A stretch of DNA of 64,000 nucleotides from Candidatus Methylospira mobilis (GCF_009498235.1 NZ_CP044205.1:3225389-3289388), one strand, 5' to 3'; counted from the first letter of the stretch, positions 16,096 through 25,146 are shown. A program made the numbers and translations. The notes: a model not told the origin generated them from the letters alone.

Positions 16096-17316
16096 CTACA
16101 CCTTGAACTCAGCTTCCAGCGCCACCAGCCCGCAATAATGCGTTGCCTGTCCTTGCCCTACATGAATTTCCAGCATATTTCCCTGACTCGCCAACAGCCG
16201 GCCTTCTACCTCCAGCAATTGCACCGACAAGCGATACAACCCTGGAGCCAGTAAAATACGCGGCATGCTGACCGTGACGCAGCCGGACCCCCGCGCCAGA
16301 GTAAGGAAAAAACCATTCATCGCCGTATCCGCGCTCGCTATCAATATGCCGGCGCTGTTGCGAAACTGTACATGCAGCACCGCATCGGCAAGTGGCATCC
16401 TGGCGCTATAGGTAATAGCCAGCTCCAGAGGCTCACCCCACGTCAATATCCCGGATTGCTGCGCGGTACGCAATAACGTCAGAGCATGGATTTCCACATC
16501 GCCGCCACAATCAGGCGGAGGGGACAACAACGCGCCTTCCGCCTGCAGCGATCGGTTAATATAGCCTATCGATGCATAATAAGCGGCAAACAGCGCATCG
16601 GTGCTGCCCACGCCCAACTGTTTGCCGTTAAACAACAGCAGACAGCGATCCGCGACGTGGCGAACGTTCATTTCGGAATGCGACACGAAAATAATCGCCG
16701 CGCCTTCCGCCTTGAGCTGATTCAACCGGTCCAGGCAACGCATCTGAAACGCAATATCGCCTACGGCCAGCACTTCGTCGACCAGCAGAATATCGGGGCA
16801 AACTGAAGTGGCTATGGAAAAATCCAGGCGTGCGTACATCCCGTCTGAATAGGTTTTGACAGGAGCATCGATGGCCTCATCCAGTTCGGCGAATGCGACA
16901 ATACCCTGAATCAGCGCATCGGTTTCGCGCTTGCTCAAACCCAATTGCGCGCATTGGATGTAAATATTCTCGCGCCCGCTCAGCATCGGCTGCAGACCCG
17001 AACCGATGCGTATCATCGACTTGACCGGCGCACGCGTCAGCACACTACCAGCGTCCGGCCGATACTCGCGATTGATCAACTTCAACAACGTGCTTTTGCC
17101 GGCGCCATTCGGTCCGATAATCGCCAGGCATTCGCCGCGCGCAACGGCAAAGGAAATATCCTGAACGGCCCAAAACTCATGTCTGCGCAGGGTCTTGCGG
17201 GGTGGCAGTCTGATCAGGGCCGCGGCGCTGTCCTGGAGAGCATAGCCAAAAGCCGCATAGAAACTGCGGCAGAATTTTTTTCCGGTTGACGTTACTTGAA
17301 TCACAGGAGCAGACAT
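16096..17316 (-). CDS. polysaccharide-export ABC transporter ATP-binding protein (Wzt/TagH type)
   Basis: 406 residues from the ATG at 17316. The ATPase domain has Walker A GPNGAGKSTLL, Walker B ILLVDEVLAVGD and the YSDGMYARLDFSIA segment characteristic of the O-antigen and teichoic-acid exporters. A C-terminal ~150-residue beta-rich domain (from about residue 265) resembles the carbohydrate-binding domain of Wzt. These ATPases work with a Wzm-type permease, but none is encoded next to it and no glycosyltransferases are nearby. It is therefore an orphan here and its partner must lie elsewhere. Confidence 0.88.
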   Translation of the reverse strand: MSAPVIQVTSTGKKFCRSFYAAFGYALQDSAAALIRLPPRKTLRRHEFWAVQDISFAVARGECLAIIGPNGAGKSTLLKLINREYRPDAGSVLTRAPVKSMIRIGSGLQPMLSGRENIYIQCAQLGLSKRETDALIQGIVAFAELDEAIDAPVKTYSDGMYARLDFSIATSVCPDILLVDEVLAVGDIAFQMRCLDRLNQLKAEGAAIIFVSHSEMNVRHVADRCLLLFNGKQLGVGSTDALFAAYYASIGYINRSLQAEGALLSPPPDCGGDVEIHALTLLRTAQQSGILTWGEPLELAITYSARMPLADAVLHVQFRNSAGILIASADTAMNGFFLTLARGSGCVTVSMPRILLAPGLYRLSVQLLEVEGRLLASQGNMLEIHVGQGQATHYCGLVALEAEFKV

Positions 17317-17371
17317 TGCGCCACCCGAAATACTCCAGGAATCCGCACCATGGACAGATACCCCTATCAAA

Positions 17372-17557
17372 TTAAATCGTAACTATTCAGCCTGCCCGCT
17401 GGAGAAGATATGAGGTGAACCAGGCGAGACCTTTTGCGCCCATGGATGGGCGCAGACAGTTTCCAGGAGCGGGCTTGCAGCGTGTCTCGACTGGCTTGCT
17501 TCAATCCGACTGCTTCGGTCATGACTTAAATGCACTCACTGAATAGTTACATTAAAT
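17372..17557. repeat. small inverted-repeat element with flanking direct repeats (MITE-like)
   Basis: GTAACTATTCAG (17379–17390) and CTGAATAGTTAC (17539–17550) are perfect 12-bp inverted repeats about 150 bp apart. ATTAAAT occurs just outside each end (17371–17377 and 17551–17557), as a target duplication would; one extra C sits between the left copy and its repeat. The inside is non-coding and contains a palindrome, GCGCCCATGGATGGGCGC. It lies in the promoter region between the ABC ATPase and the small membrane-protein gene. Confidence 0.55.
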
Positions 17558-17618
17558 TTTCATTAAATCTTCTTCAAGACTTAATACTGCTGTCACGTAT
17601 ATATAACTACGATTGCAT

Positions 17619-17638
17619 TACCCGGCACAATCGGGTAA
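17619..17638 (+). promoter_or_regulatory. perfect 7-bp inverted repeat before a small membrane-protein gene
   Basis: TTACCCG and CGGGTAA are separated by six bases, 42 bases upstream of the start at 17680. It could be an operator for a metal- or stress-responsive regulator, or an RNA hairpin in the leader. No U-run follows, so it is not an obvious terminator. Confidence 0.35.
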
Positions 17639-17679
17639 CTGAAATTCCGTTCCATCAATACCACAAGAAGGAGGATAAC

Positions 17680-17853
17680 ATGCAACAAGAAAAAGATAAT
17701 TTCTGGGTATATATCGGCGGCGTAATCGCAGTAGCTATCACACTCACAGTGCTTTTCAAAGGCACGCACAAGGAAGCGATTCCCGATCAGGCCTACGCGG
17801 AAACCGCCAAGCAAATCGATAGTCAAATCGCCAAGACTAAACAGCAAAAGTAA
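17680..17853 (+). CDS. small single-span membrane protein (57 aa)
   Basis: The start is fixed by a strong AAGGAGGATAAC ribosome-binding site. The sequence MQQEKDNFWVYIGGVIAVAI leads into one membrane helix (about residues 9–27), followed by a hydrophilic Lys/Gln-rich tail (ETAKQIDSQIAKTKQQK). No family is recognised. It faces the minus-strand metal cluster tail to tail, so membership of that cluster is suggested by position only. Confidence 0.7.
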   Translation: MQQEKDNFWVYIGGVIAVAITLTVLFKGTHKEAIPDQAYAETAKQIDSQIAKTKQQK

Positions 17854-17928
17854 CGAAAGCCTCTGCTGAAGCTTTCCCCGGGTGCAGGGATGCACCTACT
17901 GCAAGCAGCCATTCAGCAATCGTGTAAA

Positions 17929-18345
17929 TCAACGCACTATTATAAAAGCGAGCAACAGCCCGGCGACTACATTTCCAACTATACTTACCAGCAGCTCGCG
18001 GGTAAAAAACGCACCCGGCAGCATTTTGCCCAGACGCGGATTTTTGTGCTTCTGCGTGATTTCAACCTCGCCGGCGTCTATCCTGCCCGCCAGGTCTTGC
18101 ACCAGGCGAACTACTTCCTCGCGCGTGTGTATGGCGGGGTGAAATTTGATCAGCAGGTTACCGGTCACGATATTGGGTTCGGCATGATAAATACCTTTTC
18201 CGGCAGGATCTTTGAGCAGCGAATGTTTCAGCAATTCTGCGAAAGTGCGCCGATACCTGATCATCGGTATGGAAAAACGTATACGGTTCGGCACTTTATC
18301 GTGCACAATGGAAATGGCTTCTGGGTTCGTCTGTTTCATGGGCAT
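17929..18345 (-). CDS. HMA2-like domain membrane protein (139 aa class)
   Basis: 138 residues. The N-terminal ~95 residues have the ferredoxin-like alternation of heavy-metal-associated folds. In place of the C-x-x-C metal loop, however, they carry HDKVPNRIRFSIP, a basic motif of the HMA2 type (compare HQTRRRVRILAP in the neighbouring ATPase). A C-terminal membrane helix (LLVSIVGNVVAGLLLAFIIV) follows. It is downstream of the P-type ATPase by 80 bp on the same strand. A role as ATPase partner or metal-chain component is inferred from that link. Confidence 0.65.
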   Translation of the reverse strand: MPMKQTNPEAISIVHDKVPNRIRFSIPMIRYRRTFAELLKHSLLKDPAGKGIYHAEPNIVTGNLLIKFHPAIHTREEVVRLVQDLAGRIDAGEVEITQKHKNPRLGKMLPGAFFTRELLVSIVGNVVAGLLLAFIIVR

Positions 18346-18425
18346 ACATGAATAAGTGATTATAAAGACTTCATCAAACTGAAAACATTGCCTATCACCT
18401 TATCCGTGCGGCTCCGAAGCGACAG

Positions 18426-20873
18426 TCAGTCCTTCTTCTGCAAACGCAATGAATTCAGCACCACCGACAGGGAACTCATGGCCATGGCCAGAGAGGCCAC
18501 CATCGGATTCAAGCGCCCCATCGCTGCAACAGGTATGGCCACTATATTGTAACCGAATGCCCAGAATAAATTTTGATGAATCACTCGCAAGGTAAAACTG
18601 CTAAGTTGCATTGCTTCGGCAACCTTGGAAATATCCCCGTTTATCAGTGTTAAATCCGCAGTCTGCACCGCGATGTCGGTTCCCCCTCCGATGGCCAGAC
18701 TGACATCGGCAGCCGCCAGAGCCGGAGCGTCGTTGACGCCATCGCCGATCATGCCGACTTTTTCGCCGCGCGCCTGTAATTCACGCACAATTTCCTGCTT
18801 CTGCTCCGGGCGGGCATGAGCGATAACCTCATCGATACCGACCAGACCGGCGATATGACGCGCAGCCGCCTCCATATCTCCGGTCACCATCAGCGTCCTT
18901 ACGCGGGCGTTGCGCAACGCGGTAATCGCGTCGCGCGCATTGGCGCGCGCTTGATCCGCAATTCCGATAATAGCGGCAGGCTTGTTGTCCAACGCCATGA
19001 ACACCGGAGTTTTGCCTTGATTTCCAAGACGCTGGGCATCGGCATCAAGCTCGCCGAGGTCAATATCATGCTGCTGCAACCAGACGCGATTCCCTATCAA
19101 TACCTTGCTGAGACCGATAATTGCTTCTATGCCGTGACCCGGCTCACTCTGAAAACTGTCCGGCTCATTCAGAGTCAAACCGCGTTCGCGCGCATGACTA
19201 ACAATAGCCTTACCCAAAAAATGCTCGGAATGCAGTTCCGCTGCCGCTGCGAACGTCAAAATCTCATCACCGGAAAGAGAAGAAAGATTGATTAAATCCG
19301 TCAACCGCGGCTTTCCTTCGGTTATGGTCCCGGTTTTATCGAACACCATTACCGTAATTTTCGACGCCATTTCAAGACTTTCACCATTGCGGATAAATAT
19401 TCCACGGCGCGCCGCCTGACCGGTACCGACCATGATCGCCGCCGGCGTCGCCAGCCCGAGCGCGCAGGGACACGCGATCAACAGCACGGTTATCGCGTTG
19501 CCAAACGCGCGTGCAGGCGATGCGCCGGCCAGCAGCCAGCCAAAGAAAGTCAAAGCCGAAATAACCATCACCGAAGGTACGAAAACGGCAGAAACCCGGT
19601 CGACGGTTTTCTGTATCGGCAAGCGGCTGCTCTGCGCCTGATCGACCAGATTCACAATCCCGGCCAGCACGCTGTCCGGGCCGACAGCCTTCACGCGCAC
19701 CTGCAGCGAGCCATTACCGTTGATGCAGCCACCGGTCACTGCAGCTCCCGGTTCCTTGACAACCGGCATGCTTTCGCCGGTCAGCATGGACTCATCCACG
19801 GTACTCAGACCGAACTCGACTTCGCCATCGGCCGGAATGCGCTCGCCCGGACGCACCAGCAGCAAATCGCCGACCCTGACATCGTCTATCGGCGTTACAA
19901 CCTCTTCGCCATTGATCAGCACCGTAGCGGTCTGCGGCTGGAGATCTATCAATTGACGAATCGCTTCATGAGCCTGCCCACGGGCTTTTTCATCCAGATA
20001 CCTTCCCATCAACACAAAAGTGACAATACCCGCCGCGGCTTCGAAATAATACTCGCGCCGGCCTATCACCAAGGCGATCAGACTGTAACCGAAAGCCGAA
20101 CCGACGCCCATCGCGACCAGACTGTCCATATTGGCGGAACCTTGACGGGCCAGTTTCCATGCTTTCTCGAAAAAACTGCGTCCGCTCCAGAACACCACCG
20201 GCACCGCCAGTGCAAATTGCACCAAACCCAGCGCCAGTGAATGCGGCGCGATCATGCCGAGTATCATGGAAGGCGCGCTGAGCACGCTCGCCCACAAACA
20301 ATGCTTCCATGCGCTGGAAAGGTGCGTATGTTCGCGCTCGAGCTGCATGCGCCGTTGCAGCAGACTGTCCAGAGAATGCGCGCCGTAGCCCAGCCCCCGA
20401 ATACGCAGATAAAGATCTTCGCGGGTCATCCGCGCGCGCACCTGCGCCGTTTCCGTAGCATAATTGACCTTGGCGAAAACAACCTGCGGATCGCGCCTTA
20501 AATGCGTTTCTATCAGCAATGCGCACGATGCGCAGCTCATTCCTTCCAGAGCGATATTGAACTCGCGCTCAAGTTCGTCGCCGCTGGCCGTTCCGCGCGC
20601 CGCTACGGGCTGATTCTGCATGGCGCTTTCCAGACTGCCCAGCACATCGTCGAGCAAAGTCATCAACGAAGCGGACGGCAACAACTCGGGATCGAAATGA
20701 ACGGCGACCGACCCTATATCCGGCACCAGCCGCACCTGTTTAATTGCCGCATGTTTGCGCAACAGGATCTCGAACAAATAGGAATAATCGGGTTTTTTGG
20801 TTAGTCCGGGCGCCAGGATACGCACACGTCGCCGTGTTTGGTGAACTACCTTGCAGTTTTCTGTTTGCCGCAT
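18426..20873 (-). CDS. copA-like: Cu(I)-type P1B ATPase with an extra N-terminal HMA2-like domain
   Basis: 815 residues; the ATG at 20873 is preceded by AAAGGAGG. Domain order: an HMA2-like domain (about 1–90) with HQTRRRVR in place of cysteines, a classical HMA domain with GMSCASC (111–117), membrane segments, TGES (365–368), the ion-path motif CPC (468–470), the phosphorylation site DKTGT (512–516), an MIGDGVNDAPAL hinge, and last helices with GYN and MAMSSLSVVLNS. CPC plus YN and M-SS are the residues of Cu(I)-exporting P1B-1 ATPases. It would move copper from the cytoplasm across the inner membrane. The added HMA2-like domain and the neighbouring HMA2 genes set it apart from an ordinary CopA. 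Confidence 0.9.
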   Translation of the reverse strand: MRQTENCKVVHQTRRRVRILAPGLTKKPDYSYLFEILLRKHAAIKQVRLVPDIGSVAVHFDPELLPSASLMTLLDDVLGSLESAMQNQPVAARGTASGDELEREFNIALEGMSCASCALLIETHLRRDPQVVFAKVNYATETAQVRARMTREDLYLRIRGLGYGAHSLDSLLQRRMQLEREHTHLSSAWKHCLWASVLSAPSMILGMIAPHSLALGLVQFALAVPVVFWSGRSFFEKAWKLARQGSANMDSLVAMGVGSAFGYSLIALVIGRREYYFEAAAGIVTFVLMGRYLDEKARGQAHEAIRQLIDLQPQTATVLINGEEVVTPIDDVRVGDLLLVRPGERIPADGEVEFGLSTVDESMLTGESMPVVKEPGAAVTGGCINGNGSLQVRVKAVGPDSVLAGIVNLVDQAQSSRLPIQKTVDRVSAVFVPSVMVISALTFFGWLLAGASPARAFGNAITVLLIACPCALGLATPAAIMVGTGQAARRGIFIRNGESLEMASKITVMVFDKTGTITEGKPRLTDLINLSSLSGDEILTFAAAAELHSEHFLGKAIVSHARERGLTLNEPDSFQSEPGHGIEAIIGLSKVLIGNRVWLQQHDIDLGELDADAQRLGNQGKTPVFMALDNKPAAIIGIADQARANARDAITALRNARVRTLMVTGDMEAAARHIAGLVGIDEVIAHARPEQKQEIVRELQARGEKVGMIGDGVNDAPALAAADVSLAIGGGTDIAVQTADLTLINGDISKVAEAMQLSSFTLRVIHQNLFWAFGYNIVAIPVAAMGRLNPMVASLAMAMSSLSVVLNSLRLQKKD

Positions 20874-21092
20874 TTCGCCTCCTTTATTCATCTATACATC
20901 CGTACCTTGCCGAACGAAGTCATCGTTCCACCAACGCAGCCGCACACCATCAAGCCGTAAAGCCCATGGCAGCGAAAAAGGCTGAAACACCCCGCGGGCT
21001 TTCAAATCAGGTGGACCGGACTCGCAACCATATTTGGGACAGCCCGCCTGACAAGAGCGGACCCGCAGATTCTGATGAGCGAGCCGATCAAT

Positions 21093-21707
21093 TCAGTTTT
21101 TAGGCAGCTTGGAGCGCATCAGCAGGAATATCATGTAAATTGTCGCCATCCATTCGTAGCGGTAGAGCCACGGACGCTTAAGCCAGAGCTCGGTGATCGC
21201 ATGCCAATGGGCGCGTATCAGATAGAGCACCAGGATATCCGTTAAAAAGTCGGTCAGATCGGAGTGTTTTAGAAAGCCTTTTTGCGACTTCCAGCCGAAC
21301 GTGTTGCGAATGACAATTCCCAAAGCGGTCAGCGTCTCTCCAATCTCCTGATATTTGGCTCTTAACCAGCGGGATAACCCGTCAACGCCGCTCCCGTCCG
21401 GACCGGACACCAATCCGGTGCCGACAGACGCGGTACAGCAGGCTGAAGGGACGACAATCGCATCCACACCCAGAACGATGTCTTTCAATAATGCGGCTAT
21501 TGCGCGCAGATCGGCGATCCCTTCGACATAGCGGATAGCCAGTTTGCGCGCCCCCGCATAAATCCGCGCGCTGGAAACGGCGGCGTGCTGCTTCAAGGCC
21601 CATTCGATGCGTCTGACGCGGTCTCCGTCGCAAAGCGACGCCGGCAGGGAAAATCGCACATAACCTTCGGCGCGATGCCGAAGGACAATCTGTTGCAAGA
21701 TAGACAT
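21093..21707 (-). CDS. HMA2-like domain protein with C-terminal membrane region
   Basis: 204 residues. The N-terminal ~85 residues resemble an HMA2 domain (HRAEGYVRFSLPASLCDGDRV... then YAGARKLAIRYVEG), with the metal loop replaced by a basic/aromatic motif. The middle holds CC at about 101–102 and a Gly-rich stretch (SVGTGLVSGPDGSG). The C-terminal part has a hydrophobic helix (FLTDILVLYLIRAHWHAITELW) and another (WMATIYMIFLLM). It sits upstream of the ATPase on the same strand, with 219 bp between them. Function is not known. Confidence 0.65.
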   Translation of the reverse strand: MSILQQIVLRHRAEGYVRFSLPASLCDGDRVRRIEWALKQHAAVSSARIYAGARKLAIRYVEGIADLRAIAALLKDIVLGVDAIVVPSACCTASVGTGLVSGPDGSGVDGLSRWLRAKYQEIGETLTALGIVIRNTFGWKSQKGFLKHSDLTDFLTDILVLYLIRAHWHAITELWLKRPWLYRYEWMATIYMIFLLMRSKLPKN

Positions 21708-21788
21708 AGAGCCTCAAAGCCTAAAGGAAATCAACCCGCATAGGTCCATGGTCCGATCGAAAACACATTCGGATTATCCAGCCGAGGA

Positions 21789-22238
21789 TCAAACGGCCTT
21801 GTCCTTGCCTTCTTCAAGTATATCTTCCAGATTTTCGCGCTGCTGAAGCACAAAATCCTTGCTTTTATCGGCTGCCTCATTAGCCGCCAATATAATTTCC
21901 TTACGGTATTTATGGACAGTGTACCCGACGGCGACGCCCAAACCGAAAAGCACCAGAGGGTGATGGAATATTTTGCTCATTATTGATTTTCCTGTATGTG
22001 AACCCGCCGTAACAACGGCGGCGCCGGTCGCTGCCGCGCCCCCGGCAAGATGATGAACCGTAACTGCTGACGCCGGATGCGACATTCCCGCCTTCACCAA
22101 ATGAGTCATTCCATGCCCCATTGCTTCGTGAGCGGCATGCCCGGCAGCGTGCCCCATTGCGCCATGAGCGGCATGTCCCATTGCGCCATGCGCTGCGCCG
22201 TTCGCAACCGCTTTTTGTATCCCATGTATATGAGCCAT
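21789..22238 (-). CDS. His/Ala/Gly-rich single-span membrane protein
   Basis: 149 residues; the ATG at 22238 has CAGGAGTGATT before it. The first ~75 residues are built of repeated GAxHGAMGHAAHxAMGH units with many histidines and methionines, a likely metal-binding, low-complexity segment. One membrane helix (PLVLFGLGVAVGYTV, with a G-x-x-x-G-like face) follows, then a charged amphipathic helix (YRKEIILAANEAADKSKDFV). I know no named family. Its place next to a copper ATPase and HMA2 proteins suggests a metal-linked role, which is inference. Confidence 0.65.
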   Translation of the reverse strand: MAHIHGIQKAVANGAAHGAMGHAAHGAMGHAAGHAAHEAMGHGMTHLVKAGMSHPASAVTVHHLAGGAAATGAAVVTAGSHTGKSIMSKIFHHPLVLFGLGVAVGYTVHKYRKEIILAANEAADKSKDFVLQQRENLEDILEEGKDKAV

Positions 22239-22606
22239 AATCACTCCTGACAATCTGAAAACCGCTTGCTGGGACTTTACCCCGTCTCGTCGACGACGCA
22301 GGGATATTATACTAACCGAATCGGGAATTAGTGCAAAGCGGAGCCGAGAGCTATCGTCACTCCTTCTGATTTCAACAACAGGCGCTAAATGTCTTATCAG
22401 CAAAACAAACTGAGACGGATGCACATCTTCTCTTTAAAATCAGCCATCTGAAATCAATGACTGTATAGATCGCCCATGCGTTGATTCGCTCATGAGAAAT
22501 ACATTAATCCGGAAGAACGCAAAAACGACGGACACACGTAACGTATGCCGCCGTTAACATCCTTTGCTACAGGGATGGGATATAGCTGCGCCGCCGATTG
22601 ATTTTA

Positions 22607-22843
22607 TCAATGGCAGCTGAAGCTTGCCGCTACCGACTCCGAACCGTTACCGCGCCGTCCGATTGCTCGGCTTGAGGCTTTCATTAAATACATCCGCAAA
22701 GCGCCTGTCAGGCTGGGTCCCAAGCCGACCGAGGCGGCAATCGCCGGCACCAGAATCAATGAAGCAAACGCCAAGCCGGTACACACCGCCAGCGCGCTGG
22801 CATCGTAAATCGGACCGGTTGCAGCAATTTCTCTGTTACTCAT
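22607..22843 (-). CDS. small hydrophobic protein at the head of the metal cluster (78 aa)
   Basis: The ATG at 22843 is preceded by GGAGATAGTGCT. The sequence has one long hydrophobic stretch (ALAVCTGLAFASLILVPAIAASVG) and a Ser/Arg-rich end finishing FSCH. No family is recognised. It is the most upstream gene of the minus-strand group 22843→17929. The 368 bases between it and the next gene hold no other ORF and no clear terminator, so co-transcription is possible but unproven. Confidence 0.55.
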   Translation of the reverse strand: MSNREIAATGPIYDASALAVCTGLAFASLILVPAIAASVGLGPSLTGALRMYLMKASSRAIGRRGNGSESVAASFSCH

Positions 22844-23246
22844 AGCACTATCTCCGTCAACTGTGGTTTAGCAAGGCATTATCGCTTTATATGAAACGCT
22901 GAATTAACTTAAACAAGGTTTATGCCTGATTTCCAAGCCTATAAAAATAAACATAAATATCTGTTTGCCAACCCAGCCAAGCTGTAAAACTGAGGCATAT
23001 CACACAGTCCGGGCATGCGAAATAACACACCCCGCAAATTTGAATTAAATATGTTGATAAACTGCGGGAGCCCTAGCTTGCATCGCACGCTCACCACGCG
23101 TTCCCTCCCCGCACACGCATTAGTCATCAAAAAACTTGAAATCTGCTCCTGATTAAGCTGAAATGGAGCACAGGAACAAGACCCTCCCGGCTGCGGCATA
23201 AGCCAGTTACGGGAGATTTCAAACCATCATTTTCACGGAGTTAACA
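22844..23246. other. 403-bp intergenic region between the metal cluster and trxA
   Basis: This divergent spacer is A+T-rich around 22880–22970 and must contain promoters for both sides. A TTCACGGAG ribosome-binding site lies just before trxA. I could not place -35/-10 pairs with confidence, and no gene, RNA family or repeat was recognised. Confidence 0.4.
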
Positions 23247-23576
23247 GTGAGTGACAATATTTCGCACATTAACGACAACACTTTCGATGAACAGGTACTA
23301 AAAGCCGACGGCCCGGTGCTGGTGGATTACTGGGCCGAATGGTGCGGTCCCTGCAAAATGATCGCGCCCATTCTCGAAGAAATCGCCACGGAATATGCCG
23401 GCAAGCTAACCGTAACCAAGGTTAACATCGACGAAAATCCGGCCGCTCCCCAACGTTACGGCGTGAGAGGCATACCAACGCTGATGCTGTTCAAAAGTGG
23501 GGAAGTCGCAGCAACCAAGGTTGGCGCGCTGTCCAAATCGCAACTCGCAGCGTTCCTTGACAGCAACCTCGACTGA
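23247..23576 (+). CDS. trxA: thioredoxin 1
   Basis: 109 residues with a GTG start at 23247 after a CACGGAG ribosome-binding site. The active site WCGPCKM is near residues 32–38, and the cis-proline segment RGIPTLMLF follows. Length and all core motifs match TrxA. It is the general cytoplasmic disulfide reductant and the electron donor to DsbD. It lies upstream of rho, as in many gammaproteobacteria. Confidence 0.95.
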   Translation: MSDNISHINDNTFDEQVLKADGPVLVDYWAEWCGPCKMIAPILEEIATEYAGKLTVTKVNIDENPAAPQRYGVRGIPTLMLFKSGEVAATKVGALSKSQLAAFLDSNLD

Positions 23577-23829
23577 GCTTTTCAGACAACAAAACCTGCG
23601 ACTAACGCGTTTACCCGTAGCGGATGCGCAAAAACAGCATATAACTGCTGGACGCGTCCGCTCCGCTGTATTAGAATCGTCGCTAGTCTACGATAGCCTG
23701 CCCAGTTAAATTTAAGTCCAACGCCGTTATCGGCGATCCCTGCAAACACCCCTTCAAGGCACTCTACGCCTTATGGGTTTTCTGCAACATGAAGTTCTCC
23801 ATCACAATCCGCATCATTAACTAACACTC

Positions 23830-25086
23830 ATGAATCTAACCGACCTCAAACGCAAACCCGTTTCCGAACTAATATTAGTCGCCGAATCGCTTGAAATTGA
23901 AGGCTTTGCCAGAACACGCAAGCAAGATCTGATCTTCTCAATCCTGAAAAAACAGGCCAAAGGCGGGGAGGATATTTACGGAGACGGGGTTCTGGAAATA
24001 CTGCAGGACGGCTTCGGTTTCTTGCGCTGTACCGATAGTTCGTATCTGGCCGGCCCCGACGACATTTACGTTTCTCCAAGCCAGATACGCCGCTTTTGCC
24101 TGAGAACCGGCGATACCATTTCCGGAAAAATCAGACCCCCCAAGGAAAGCGAACGCTATTTCGCAATGCTCAAGGTCGAGCAAATCAATTATGAACCGCC
24201 TGAAAACGCCAAGCACAAAATTGTATTCGCCAACCTGACGCCGCTGTTTCCAAAAGAGCGCTTCGTGCTGGAGCTGGGAAATGGCAGCACGGAAGACTTG
24301 ACCTCGCGGGTAATCGACCTGATCGCGCCGATCGGCAAGGGTCAACGCGGCCTGATTGTGTCGCCGCCCAAGGCGGGTAAAACCATGATCCTGCAAAACC
24401 TGGCCCACTCGATCGCGGAACAGAACCCCGAATGCTATCTGATCGTATTGCTTATAGACGAACGCCCTGAAGAAGTCACCGAAATGCAGCGCAGCGTAAA
24501 AGGCGAAGTGGTTTCGTCCACCTTTGACGAACCGCCGGCGCGCCATGTTCAGGTCGCCGAAATGGTGATAGAAAAGGCCAAGCGTCTGGTTGAACACAAG
24601 CGCGATGTAGTGATCCTGCTCGACTCCGTTACCCGTCTGGCGCGTGCCTACAACACCGTGATTCCGTCGTCTGGCAAGGTATTGACCGGCGGCGTCGACG
24701 CCAACGCGCTGGAACGCCCCAAGCGCTTTTTCGGCGCGGCGCGCAATATCGAGGAAGGCGGCAGCCTGACCATCATCGCCACCGCGCTGGTCGACACCGG
24801 TTCACGCATGGATGAAGTGATTTACGAAGAATTCAAGGGCACCGGCAACATGGAACTGCACCTGGACAGAAAAATCGCCGAAAAACGCGTGTATCCGGCC
24901 ATCAATATCAACCGCTCGGGAACCCGGCGCGAAGAATACCTGGTGCCGCAGGAAGAGCTGCAGAAGAACTGGATATTGCGCAAGATTCTGCAACCGATGG
25001 ACGAAATGGCGGCAAGCGAGTTCCTGCTGGGAAAACTCAAGGAAACCAAAACCAACGCGGAATTTTTCGCTTCGATGAAGCGCTGA
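23830..25086 (+). CDS. rho: transcription termination factor Rho
   Basis: 418 residues starting [20 protein letters not shown]. The N-terminal RNA-binding cold-shock-like domain contains DGFGFLR and [12 protein letters not shown]. The ATPase core has a P-loop ([15 protein letters not shown]), Walker B ([16 protein letters not shown]) and the Q/R loops ([13 protein letters not shown]). Length is standard. The 253-bp leader between trxA and rho may carry the usual rho autoregulation, but this cannot be confirmed by eye. Confidence 0.97.
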   Translation: MNLTDLKRKPVSELILVAESLEIEGFARTRKQDLIFSILKKQAKGGEDIYGDGVLEILQDGFGFLRCTDSSYLAGPDDIYVSPSQIRRFCLRTGDTISGKIRPPKESERYFAMLKVEQINYEPPENAKHKIVFANLTPLFPKERFVLELGNGSTEDLTSRVIDLIAPIGKGQRGLIVSPPKAGKTMILQNLAHSIAEQNPECYLIVLLIDERPEEVTEMQRSVKGEVVSSTFDEPPARHVQVAEMVIEKAKRLVEHKRDVVILLDSVTRLARAYNTVIPSSGKVLTGGVDANALERPKRFFGAARNIEEGGSLTIIATALVDTGSRMDEVIYEEFKGTGNMELHLDRKIAEKRVYPAININRSGTRREEYLVPQEELQKNWILRKILQPMDEMAASEFLLGKLKETKTNAEFFASMKR

Positions 25087-25116
25087 AACAGCGCCCGGTT
25101 CATCTGCAACATGACA

Positions 25117-25146
25117 GGATATTACCCGTGTTATAGGGTAATATCC
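25117..25146. terminator. perfect 11-bp inverted repeat between convergent rho and a PepSY-like gene
   Basis: GGATATTACCC and GGGTAATATCC with an 8-base loop, 30 bases past the rho stop. No U-run follows on either strand, so it is not a classical intrinsic terminator. It may protect the 3' end or act on both convergent transcripts. Confidence 0.45.

Noticed and set aside
18426..22843. Direct identification of the cluster as ferrosome fezABC
   Set aside because: The ATPase has CPC, YN and M-SS residues and a GMSCASC domain, which fit Cu(I) export better than the fez-type ATPase; only a resemblance is claimed.
22939..23199. 86-codon minus-strand frame upstream of trxA
   Set aside because: No ribosome-binding site, no recognisable features, and it lies in a divergent promoter region.
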